Of a DNA stretch of 5,941 nucleotides, positions 1 to 5,415 are shown in pieces; the first letter of the stretch is position 1; each line of letters opens with the position of its first letter. A program made the translations under genes and the position numbers. Origin of the DNA: Bacteroidales bacterium (GTDB lineage: Bacteria > Bacteroidota > Bacteroidia > Bacteroidales > WCHB1-69); the NCBI GenBank assembly GCA_016285615.1, contig JAEERB010000143.1, positions 1 to 5,941 on the forward strand, given 5' to 3'. A model generated the notes under the pieces. The model made no database searches, had not been told where the DNA came from, and was given only the letters and a program-made list of their open reading frames with translations.

Positions 1-31
1 ATGTTTTGCATAGTTTCAATAATTAAAGGCA

Positions 32-39
32 CAAAATTA
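32..39 (-). promoter_or_regulatory. Possible divergent -7 promoter box facing out of the window
   Basis: On the minus strand this reads TAATTTTG, an exact match to the Bacteroidota -7 consensus TAnnTTTG. Transcription would start near position 27 and run leftwards out of the window. A minus-strand ATG lies at 11-9, about 16 nt downstream, a leader length like those inferred for other genes here, but only three codons fall inside the window. I find no good TTTG -33 box at 19-21 bp spacing, and this A/T-rich stretch could match by chance, so the call is tentative. Confidence 0.35.
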
Positions 40-56
40 AGGAAAAAAACAATGCG

Positions 57-111
57 AAATGTGGAACGTAAATGTGGAATGCTGAATGTGGAATGTTGAA
101 TGCTGAATGGC
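57..111. repeat. Direct repeats: decamer pair and GAATGnn heptamer array
   Basis: Two copies of AAATGTGGAA lie 13 bp apart at 57-66 and 70-79. From 77 to 111 the sequence is an uninterrupted head-to-tail array of five heptamers of form GAATGnn: GAATGCT, GAATGTG, GAATGTT, GAATGCT and GAATGGC. The array is in the non-coding region upstream of the first gene and ends where an inverted copy begins. Seven-base spacing with two variable positions resembles short tandemly repeated repetitive sequences known from other bacteria, but I do not recognise this one as a named family. Confidence 0.8.
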
Positions 112-131
112 ATTATCCTCATTCCGCATTC
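98..131. repeat. Imperfect inverted repeat (12-bp arms, 10-nt loop)
   Basis: GAATGCTGAATG at 98-109 pairs with CATTCCGCATTC at 120-131, 11 of 12 positions, with one T/C mismatch at 104/125. The left arm is made from the heptamer array. A second copy of the right-arm core, ATTCCGCATT, occurs at 135-144, and a shorter GCATTC at 169-174, so the array can pair in alternative registers. The structure lies upstream of the promoter at 186-193, so it would not be in that transcript. No T-tract follows, so a classic intrinsic terminator is unlikely. Confidence 0.7.
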
Positions 132-163
132 ATAATTCCGCATTAACTTCGTTGAATCTTCGA

Positions 164-193
164 TTTCTGCATTCAAAAAAATAACTATCTTTG
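164..193 (+). promoter_or_regulatory. Bacteroidota-type promoter for the small membrane protein and HAD genes
   Basis: TATCTTTG at 186-193 matches TAnnTTTG exactly and continues as TTTGCAGC, as at the MATE promoter. The -33 element is weak: TTTC at 164-167 is the best candidate, 18 bp upstream. Transcription should begin around 197-200, giving a leader of about 12-15 nt before the ATG at 212. The in-frame TTG at 191 lies inside the -7 box and cannot be the start of a transcript made from it. Confidence 0.65.
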
Positions 194-211
194 CAGCAAA
201 TTGAAACAATT

Positions 212-517
212 ATGTCCATATTAGTCTTTCTTTTCGGATTGCTGGCAGGCTGTCTTTTTGCAGTCATCGTTGGTTTGATTGGCTCGCACCGACGCATCGG
301 TTTTGGATGGGCTTTCTTGCTTTCTGTGGTGACCTCGCCCATTATCGGTCTCATCGTGACATTGTGTACACCCAAGTTGGAAACCAAAGACCGCAAATGG
401 GGCTGTCTTGGTACGCTGATTGGCATAGCGATGTTGGTGCTTCTCATTGTGGTGGTGCTCATGTTGTTGCCTGATTTGTATGAACAATTGCAGTCGTGGT
501 TCCAATCCTTGAAGTGA
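212..517 (+). CDS. Small three-helix membrane protein, function unknown
   Basis: This 101-residue protein is almost entirely hydrophobic. Three membrane segments are visible at about residues 2-24, 30-52 and 65-87. A short basic loop (SHRR, 25-28) separates the first two, a charged loop (KLETKDRK, 55-62) the second and third, and the amphipathic tail ends at LK. The stretch from IGFGWAF to SPIIGLI (29-48) resembles small uncharacterised membrane proteins I associate with Bacteroidota; that is recollection, not a search. I chose ATG 212 over the in-frame TTG at 191 because that TTG is part of the promoter -7 box. The stop is followed after 1 bp by the HAD gene's ATG, so the two are almost certainly co-transcribed and perhaps translationally coupled. 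No catalytic motif is visible and I cannot assign a function. Confidence 0.7.
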   Translation: MSILVFLFGLLAGCLFAVIVGLIGSHRRIGFGWAFLLSVVTSPIIGLIVTLCTPKLETKDRKWGCLGTLIGIAMLVLLIVVVLMLLPDLYEQLQSWFQSLK

Positions 518-518
518 T

Positions 519-1124
519 ATGATCAAAAACCTCATCTTCGACTACGGCGGCGTGCTCCTCGATTGGAACCCGCATTACCTTTACAACCCTTATTTCGGCG
601 ATGTGGAGAAGGCCGAGTGGTTCCTCACCCACATTTGCACCTACGAGTGGAACGCCCAGCACGACAACGGCAAACCCATTGCTGAAGGCGTTGCGGAACT
701 CATCGGCGAACATCCCGAGTGGAAGAAGGAAATCGAGTTGTATTACGGCGAGTTCATGAAAATGATGGGCGGACAGATTCCTGGCATGGAGGAATATGTC
801 AAGGAATTGAAAGCCAAAGGTTTCCGCGTGTTTGGGCTGTCCAACTGGTCAGTGGAGACCTTCGCCTTGGTGCGGCCGGTCTATCCCGTCCTCAACCTCA
901 TGGAGGATATGGTGATTTCGGGTGTCGAGCGGGTGATGAAGCCCGACCCGAAGATTTTCCAATTGGCCTTGCAACGCTTCGGCATCAAGGCCGAGGAAAC
1001 GGTGTTTATTGATGATAACCAAAATAATGTGGCGGCGGCGAATGCTTTGGGAATTACGGGGATATTGTTTGAGGGGAAGGGAAAACTTGAAGAAAGATTG
1101 AATGAGTTATCAATAATCAAATAA
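519..1124 (+). CDS. HAD-superfamily hydrolase, YihX-like (probable sugar or small-molecule phosphatase)
   Basis: The 201-residue length and four ordered motifs identify a cytosolic haloacid dehalogenase-superfamily enzyme with a small helical cap after motif I. Motif I is FDYGGVLLD (7-15) with nucleophile Asp8. Motif II is GLSNWS (106-111) with Ser108. Motif III is MKPDPKIF (140-147) with Lys141. Motif IV is FIDDNQNN (163-170) with Asp165 and Asp166 for Mg2+. The pattern FDxGxV, LSN, KPDPxI and DDNxxN is that of the subgroup containing E. coli YihX, an alpha-glucose-1-phosphate phosphatase. The usual second Asp of motif I is Gly10 here, as in YihX. The substrate cannot be read from sequence. 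It starts 1 bp after the upstream membrane-protein stop, and another small membrane protein follows after 11 bp. Family assignment is firm; phosphatase rather than dehalogenase activity is inferred from the YihX-like motifs. Confidence 0.9.
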   Translation: MIKNLIFDYGGVLLDWNPHYLYNPYFGDVEKAEWFLTHICTYEWNAQHDNGKPIAEGVAELIGEHPEWKKEIELYYGEFMKMMGGQIPGMEEYVKELKAKGFRVFGLSNWSVETFALVRPVYPVLNLMEDMVISGVERVMKPDPKIFQLALQRFGIKAEETVFIDDNQNNVAAANALGITGILFEGKGKLEERLNELSIIK

Positions 1125-1135
1125 AGAAGCTGGAT

Positions 1136-1528
1136 ATGAGGTTTCTAGAATATCTTTTCTTTAAGTATTACAACTGGCAAGTAAAAATAGGAAACGGCTA
1201 CATGCCTGTTTTTATGGCCGTTCTTTTTATCACTTTTTGCTCGTTCCTTTACTTCCTCAACATTGTAATGTCATTGCATTACTTTTTCTTTGATAACAGT
1301 ACAACTACCTTATCAAAATGGTACTTTATTGCATTCGTCCTTGTTTTTTTAGTCATAGAATTCTTTTTGTTTGTCTATAAAGGCAGAAGTAAGAAAATAA
1401 TGGAAGCACATAAGGAGGAATGGACGGGGAAAAAGCATTTGGGAGCGATACTATTCCCAGTAATAGCTTTTGTTTGGTTTAATGTTAATTGGGTTGTCAA
1501 AATGCTGATGAATCGAGGTGTTTTATAA
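1136..1528 (+). CDS. Hypothetical AT-rich small membrane protein
   Basis: The 130-residue protein has an aromatic, basic N-terminus (LFFKYYNWQVK, 7-17), then three likely membrane segments at about residues 23-52 (long, perhaps a hairpin), 62-81 and 102-124. A charged, soluble stretch (GRSKKIMEAHKEEW, 83-96) lies between the last two. The high Phe/Tyr content and the start resemble small uncharacterised Bacteroidota membrane proteins; I recognise no named family. The ATG at 1136 is preceded by purine-rich AAAGAAG at 1123-1129, at most a weak ribosome-binding site. The gene follows the HAD stop by 11 bp and is probably in the same transcript. Its base composition is clearly more A/T-rich than the HAD and nnr genes, with many TTT, TTA and ATA codons. 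This could mean recent acquisition or simply membrane-protein composition. Confidence 0.65.
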   Translation: MRFLEYLFFKYYNWQVKIGNGYMPVFMAVLFITFCSFLYFLNIVMSLHYFFFDNSTTTLSKWYFIAFVLVFLVIEFFLFVYKGRSKKIMEAHKEEWTGKKHLGAILFPVIAFVWFNVNWVVKMLMNRGVL

Positions 1529-1557
1529 GATTTTGAAATAGATTTTTGAACGATTTC

Positions 1558-1570
1558 TTGCCGAAGGCAA
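1558..1570. other. Short inverted repeat upstream of nnr
   Basis: TTGCC and GGCAA flank a GAA triloop in the 59-bp gap between the AT-rich membrane-protein gene and nnr. A five-pair stem without a T-tract is too weak to call a terminator. It would lie in the nnr leader if transcription reads through. No consensus promoter is visible in this gap: the nearest match, TAGATTTT at 1539-1546, lacks the final G and has no -33 partner. This favours read-through from upstream. Confidence 0.25.
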
Positions 1571-1587
1571 TACCAAAATAAAAGAAT

Positions 1588-3096
1588 ATGAAAATCCTCT
1601 CAGTCGAACAAATCCGCGAAGCGGACAAATACACGATAGAGAACGAACCCATTGAGTCCGTCGACTTGATGGAACGGGCGGCCACCAAAGTCTTTGAATG
1701 GCTTTATCGCCGTGCGCCGCGCGAGAAGACCATCAAGATTTTCTGCGGCATGGGCAAAAACGGTGGCGACGGCCTCGTGGTGGCCCGACTGCTCAACGAG
1801 CAAGAGATTGTCCCGCAGGTGTTTATGGTGCGCTACAGCGACCGCATGAGCCACGACTGCGAGGTGAACTACTACCGCCTCGTGAACGAGACCAAGGTGC
1901 CGATGTTCGACATCCTCGCCGAGGACGACTTCCCGAAAGTCGATGCCAACGACGTGGTGGTCGATGCCATTTTCGGCTCGGGCCTCAACCGTCCGCCGCA
2001 GGGCATGACCGCCGATTTGATCGCCTACCTCAACCAAAGCAAAGCCATCCGCGTGGCCATCGACATTCCTTCGGGCCTCTTTGCCGACCAGCCCAGCGCC
2101 TTGGGCTTTATTTTCAAGGCAGATTACACACTGACTTTCCAAAACCCCAAGTTAGCTTTCCTGCTTCCTGAAAACGACACGTATGTGGGGCGCTTCGAGG
2201 TCTTGGACATCGGCCTACATCCGCGCTATTTGGAAGAGGTGGAGACTAACAACCTGCTGACCGTCAAGGCGATGGTAAAACCGATACTGCACAACCGCAC
2301 GAAATACTCCCACAAAGGCACCTACGGTCACGCATTGCTCATCGCTGGCTCCGAAGGCAAAACAGGCGCGGCTTTGCTGGGCGCGAAAGCCTGTCTGCGC
2401 ACGGGTGTGGGACTTTTGAGCGTTCACCTGCCCAAAGTGGCACAACTGCCTTTGCAGACCGCCATCTCCGAGGCGATGATTGACGGCGACGACTCCGAAA
2501 CCTGCTTCTCAACATTTGGACATTTGGATGCCTATACCGCTGTAGGCGTAGGTCCAGGCTTGGGCAAGGCTGACGACACCGTCCGCGCCTTGAAACGCCT
2601 CATCCAAGAAGTGCAAGTGCCGCTCGTCATGGATGCCGATGCTTTGAACATCCTCTCCGACAATCCGACTTGGCTACCATTCCTGCCTGCCAAAACGATT
2701 TTGACGCCACATCCGAAGGAGTTTGAGCGCTTGGTAGGGAAGACCTCGACCTCGTTCGAGCGCATTGAGAAACAAAGGGTGTTGGCCACCAAATACAACC
2801 TCGTCGTCATCGTAAAAGGTGCGCATACCACCGTCGCGATGCCCAACGGCACTATCTTCTTTAACACCACAGGCAACCCCGGTATGGCCACGGCGGGCAG
2901 CGGCGATGTGCTGACGGGTATCATCCTCTCGCTCTTGGCACAACGCTATTCGCCCGAGGAAGCCGCCGTGTTGGGCGTCTATCTCCACGGCCTTGCTGGT
3001 GACCTCGCCGCCGACGAGATAGGGCAGGAGGCTTTGATTGCTTCCGATATCACGGAGCATATTGGTCAGGCATTCGGGGCTTTGCATAGCAAATGA
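1588..3096 (+). CDS. nnr: Bifunctional NAD(P)H-hydrate epimerase / ADP-dependent NAD(P)H-hydrate dehydratase
   Basis: This cytosolic metabolite-repair enzyme restores NADH and NADPH damaged by hydration. Its N-terminal domain interconverts R and S hydrates and its C-terminal domain dehydrates the S form using ADP. The 502-residue length fits the fused bacterial form. The YjeF_N epimerase domain (about 1-215) shows GMGKNGGDG (54-62), VDAIFGSG (125-132) with conserved Asp126, and AIDIPSG (157-163). The ribokinase-like dehydratase domain (about 225-500) shows HKGTYGHALLIAGS (242-255), a GPGLG turn, MDADALN, LTPHPKEFERL and NPGMATAGSGDVLTG, with catalytic Asp440. All expected motifs are present, so both activities should be intact. 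ATG 1588 begins directly with the family's usual MKILSVEQIREAD start. It sits 59 bp after the AT-rich membrane gene, and its last codons contain the -33 box of the MATE promoter. Confidence 0.96.
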   Translation: MKILSVEQIREADKYTIENEPIESVDLMERAATKVFEWLYRRAPREKTIKIFCGMGKNGGDGLVVARLLNEQEIVPQVFMVRYSDRMSHDCEVNYYRLVNETKVPMFDILAEDDFPKVDANDVVVDAIFGSGLNRPPQGMTADLIAYLNQSKAIRVAIDIPSGLFADQPSALGFIFKADYTLTFQNPKLAFLLPENDTYVGRFEVLDIGLHPRYLEEVETNNLLTVKAMVKPILHNRTKYSHKGTYGHALLIAGSEGKTGAALLGAKACLRTGVGLLSVHLPKVAQLPLQTAISEAMIDGDDSETCFSTFGHLDAYTAVGVGPGLGKADDTVRALKRLIQEVQVPLVMDADALNILSDNPTWLPFLPAKTILTPHPKEFERLVGKTSTSFERIEKQRVLATKYNLVVIVKGAHTTVAMPNGTIFFNTTGNPGMATAGSGDVLTGIILSLLAQRYSPEEAAVLGVYLHGLAGDLAADEIGQEALIASDITEHIGQAFGALHSK

Positions 3097-3112
3097 AAAA
3101 GTCCTAATTTTG
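3081..3112 (+). promoter_or_regulatory. Near-perfect promoter for the MATE gene
   Basis: TTTG at 3081-3084 and TAATTTTG at 3105-3112 are exact matches to the Bacteroidota -33 and -7 boxes, separated by 20 bp. The -33 box lies within the last codons of nnr and the -7 box just after its stop. Transcription would begin about 4-7 nt after the -7 box, at or next to the A of the ATG at 3117, so the mRNA should be leaderless or nearly so. Confidence 0.75.
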
Positions 3113-3116
3113 CAGC

Positions 3117-4445
3117 ATGATTAAAACCACCGTTTCCAACCGCGAGATCTGGCGCATCGCTTACCCCATCATGTTGGGTAACCTGGCGCAGACCATCATC
3201 ACCTTCACCGACACCGCTTTCTTGGGTCACCTCGGCACCATTGAACTGAGTGCCTCCATGATGGCGGGCTTGTATTATTTTGTTTTCACCACCTTGGCGA
3301 TGGGTTTTGCTATTGGCATACAAATCTTCATCGCGCGGCGTTACGGCGAAGGCAACTTCAGCAAAATCGGCGTGGTGTTTCAGCATGGAGCCTTGTTTGT
3401 GCTGGGTTTGGGCATCTTGCTGTTCAGCATCTTGTTCTTCTTCAGCCATAGACTGTTGCATGTCATCATAGAGTCCGAAAACATCTATGCGGCGGCTAAC
3501 GAATACCTGAAATTCAGGCAGTTCGGCATCATGTTCGTGGTGTTCAACTTCCTGTTCCGCTCCTTCTATGTTGGCATCAGTAGCACCCAGGTGATCACCT
3601 TCTCGACCATCATCATGGCCGTTGTCAACATCTTCTTCGATTGGGCCTTGATCTTCGGTCATGTTGGCCTGCCCGAGATGGGTATTGGAGGTGCGGCTTT
3701 GGCCTCGTTGTTGGCCGAAATCACGGCGTTTTTCTTCTTCTGGATATACACCTACATCAAGATACCGCATGAAGAATACGGTATGTTCCGTTGGCACAAG
3801 TGGCAGCCCGCCTTGATGGGCGACATCCTTAAGGTGGCCTTCCCCAGCATGATACAGCGCCTGTTCTCGTTCGGTGCCTGGTTCATCTTTTTCGTCATGA
3901 TTGAGAAAATGGGAGAGATGGCCATCGGCGTCTCGTCGGTGGTCCGTAGCACCTATATGATCCTCATCATCCCTGGCATTGCTTTTTCTTCGACCGCCAA
4001 CACCCTGACGAGTCGCATCATCGGCGAAGGCAAGAGCAACGAAGTGATGTCGAGTGTATGGAAAGTGGTGAAAAACAGCTTCTTGTGTAGCGCTGTTTTA
4101 GTGGCTATTGTAGCTGTCATCCCACAGCTCGTTCTTCAGATTTACACGGACGACACCGCCTTGGCGCAGGCCGCCATTCCTTCGGTGTATGTGATCTGTG
4201 CCGCCACCTTATTGGGTGCTTTCTCCATGACCTTCTTCGAGGCCGTCTCTGGCACGGGCAACACCACAGCGGCCATGGCCTTGGAGTTTGGCATCCTCAT
4301 CATCTACATCATCTATGTCTTCCTGATGTCGAAGACCTCCACCATTGCTGGCGTGTGGACCGCCGAGTGGGTCTACAACATCCTCATCGGCCTGATTTCG
4401 CTGGTGTATATCTGGAAAGCGGACTGGGGGAGGAAGCGGATTTAG
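3117..4445 (+). CDS. MATE-family multidrug/metabolite efflux transporter
   Basis: The 442-residue, strongly hydrophobic protein has the length and two-lobed arrangement of multidrug and toxic compound extrusion transporters, with about twelve membrane helices. These inner-membrane antiporters export cationic drugs or metabolites using H+ or Na+. The N-lobe starts with a polar IWRIAYPIMLGNLAQ stretch (11-25) followed by TFTDTAFLGHLG (29-40), containing the first-helix Asp32 typical of the family. The loop ARRYGEGNFSKIG and the glycine-containing segment VGLPEMGIGGAAL are also family-like. The C-lobe begins near residue 235 (ILKVAFPSMIQ) and contains a second SRIIGEGK loop and a late SGTGNTT turn. 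Substrate and coupling ion cannot be read. The ATG lies 20 bp after the nnr stop, has its own promoter and no ribosome-binding site; the next in-frame Met is residue 19, inside the first helix region, so 3117 is favoured. Confidence 0.93.
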   Translation: MIKTTVSNREIWRIAYPIMLGNLAQTIITFTDTAFLGHLGTIELSASMMAGLYYFVFTTLAMGFAIGIQIFIARRYGEGNFSKIGVVFQHGALFVLGLGILLFSILFFFSHRLLHVIIESENIYAAANEYLKFRQFGIMFVVFNFLFRSFYVGISSTQVITFSTIIMAVVNIFFDWALIFGHVGLPEMGIGGAALASLLAEITAFFFFWIYTYIKIPHEEYGMFRWHKWQPALMGDILKVAFPSMIQRLFSFGAWFIFFVMIEKMGEMAIGVSSVVRSTYMILIIPGIAFSSTANTLTSRIIGEGKSNEVMSSVWKVVKNSFLCSAVLVAIVAVIPQLVLQIYTDDTALAQAAIPSVYVICAATLLGAFSMTFFEAVSGTGNTTAAMALEFGILIIYIIYVFLMSKTSTIAGVWTAEWVYNILIGLISLVYIWKADWGRKRI

Positions 4446-4460
4446 AGCGCCAACGACAAC

Positions 4461-5195
4461 TCATCTCAACTGCACCCATACCACTAGTGGCCGATGGTCG
4501 GAGGCCTCTGGTTCGTCGATGACATGCGATTCGATGGCTTCGGCGCGGCCGTTGAAGGCGGCGACGTAGTCGATGCATTCAGTCGGCTCGTCGGCAGGGT
4601 AGGTAGCCTCGTTGCCAGAAAGGACGGTGAAATGCTGCATCATCGCCTCTAGTAGCTCCGAGCCAGGCTCATCATTCCAGTCGCCGGCAAGGATGAAAGG
4701 TTTTTCCCATCGTTGGGCTTCTTCCATGATGAGAGGAACCGATGCCAAGCGTTGCACCTCTTCGAGATCGAGGTGAGTGCAGGCAATCACATAATCTTCC
4801 AACTCTACCACCAAAAGCACACGAGGTTCCTCGCCAGGCAATGGGATGCGTTTAGTGCTCAATGGAATCTTGCGGGTGAGGATGCCCACGCCATACAAGC
4901 CACCATCAAACTCTATGGCAGCACCAAAGACCGGATGGTAACCTGTTCGGCTAGCCAACTCGCCCAGCTGGTCATGATGTCCGCTTCGTCCTGTCATGCT
5001 GTCAAGCTCCTGAAGGGCTACCACATCGGGCTGTTGTTGGGTAATCACTGAGGCCGTTCGGTCATAATCCACCACCAAGTCCATGCCTGCGCAATGGCGC
5101 ACGTTGTAACTCATGATTTGCAACTGCCTGTTTTGCCCCATGGAGGCCATCGCCATGCCCAATAGCAATGTGACCAAAACGACGTACTTTCTCAT
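4461..5195 (-). CDS. Secreted endonuclease/exonuclease/phosphatase-family protein
   Basis: The 244-residue protein begins with a typical signal peptide: a basic MRK start, a hydrophobic core at residues 4-18 and likely cleavage near 18-21. The rest fits the metal-dependent EEP (DNase I-like) fold in order: MSYNVR with Asn31, VALQELD with metal ligand Glu63, THLD with His141, LAGDWND with Asp172 and Asn174, IDYV with Asp209, and SDHRP with Asp233 and His234. These residues support an active phosphodiesterase or phosphatase acting in the periplasm or outside the cell. The family covers nucleases, sphingomyelinases and inositol phosphatases, and the substrate is not evident. I chose ATG 5195; an in-frame TTG at 5222 would put nine extra polar residues before the signal peptide and lies within the promoter -7 box. 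The gene converges with the MATE gene, 15 bp between stops with no terminator visible. Confidence 0.9.
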   Translation of the reverse strand: MRKYVVLVTLLLGMAMASMGQNRQLQIMSYNVRHCAGMDLVVDYDRTASVITQQQPDVVALQELDSMTGRSGHHDQLGELASRTGYHPVFGAAIEFDGGLYGVGILTRKIPLSTKRIPLPGEEPRVLLVVELEDYVIACTHLDLEEVQRLASVPLIMEEAQRWEKPFILAGDWNDEPGSELLEAMMQHFTVLSGNEATYPADEPTECIDYVAAFNGRAEAIESHVIDEPEASDHRPLVVWVQLR

Positions 5196-5219
5196 ATTTG
5201 AATAGTGGTTTTTCTGCGT

Positions 5220-5227
5220 CAAAGATA
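5220..5227 (-). promoter_or_regulatory. -7 promoter box of the secreted EEP-family gene
   Basis: On the minus strand this reads TATCTTTG, identical to the -7 box at 186-193 and an exact TAnnTTTG match. The -33 position at 20-bp spacing reads TTTC, a partial match. A start near 5215 gives a leader of about 20 nt before the ATG at 5195. The leader is A/T-rich without a Shine-Dalgarno sequence. Confidence 0.65.
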
Positions 5228-5312
5228 CAAAAAATCCAAAAAATGAAGAAAAACTATATTTTTGACGAAGATTTATACTATTTTGTTATTTGTTGTAAAC
5301 CAGTAATATATC

Positions 5313-5352
5313 CGACAGCAAACGACAACAAACGACTACTGTCGACTACAAA
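5313..5352. repeat. Four-copy 10-bp tandem repeat (CGAC-headed)
   Basis: Four contiguous decamers all begin with CGAC: CGACAGCAAA (5313-5322), CGACAACAAA (5323-5332), CGACTACTGT (5333-5342) and CGACTACAAA (5343-5352). Three end in CAAA; the third is the outlier. A CG follows at 5353, and a further CAAACG occurs at 5378-5383. The array lies in the spacer between two divergent genes, about 60 bp upstream of the incomplete plus-strand gene. A 10-bp period puts the same face of each unit on the same side of the helix, as expected for cooperative protein binding. Confidence 0.75.
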
Positions 5353-5359
5353 CGTTTGT
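5348..5359. promoter_or_regulatory. 12-bp perfect palindrome, candidate operator
   Basis: ACAAACGTTTGT is a perfect inverted repeat overlapping the last unit of the 10-bp tandem array. It lies about 30-40 bp upstream of the candidate -7 box at 5387, at a distance where a dimeric regulator or the -33 region would act. The site is seen directly; the operator role is inference. Confidence 0.4.
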
Positions 5360-5386
5360 TCAACGGCTTACTCTTGACAAACGCTG

Positions 5387-5394
5387 TTACTTTG
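5387..5394 (+). promoter_or_regulatory. Probable -7 box of the incomplete right-edge gene
   Basis: TTACTTTG matches TAnnTTTG at all fixed positions but one (T for A at the second), and continues as TTTGCGGC, close to the TTTGCAGC at the promoters near 186 and 3105. No clear TTTG -33 box occurs at 19-21 bp, which fits a promoter needing an activator. The implied start near 5399 leaves a leader of about 17 nt before ATG 5416, in line with the other genes. Confidence 0.5.
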
Positions 5395-5415
5395 CGGCAA
5401 CAAATCTGTAACACG

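Noticed and set aside
1..96. Plus-strand frame starting with ATG at position 1
   Set aside because: Only 31 codons, running into the repeat array, with low-complexity basic residues and no conserved pattern.
98..144. Intrinsic terminator or CRISPR-like array
   Set aside because: No T-tract follows the hairpin, and the repeats are only 7-12 bp without unique spacers, so neither a terminator nor a CRISPR array fits.
1539..1546. Promoter for nnr (TAGATTTT)
   Set aside because: It lacks the final G of the -7 box, no -33 box lies at 19-21 bp, and it would give a leader longer than at the other genes.
1600..2142. Minus-strand open frame (180 codons) antisense to nnr
   Set aside because: Its His/Val/Ala-rich composition is what the complement of the nnr codons would give, and nnr has intact family motifs throughout.
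2674..3087. Minus-strand open frame antisense to the nnr C-terminal domain
   Set aside because: No domain or promoter is visible, and the opposite strand encodes the conserved dehydratase motifs.
3066..3797. Long minus-strand open frame (243 codons) antisense to the MATE gene
   Set aside because: It is rich in His, Gln, Glu and Asp with no recognisable domain, and lies opposite a clearly coding MATE gene; it is a reading-frame shadow.
4446..4460. Bidirectional terminator between the convergent MATE and EEP genes
   Set aside because: The 15-bp gap has no stem-loop or T-tract; any terminator would have to lie within the coding ends.
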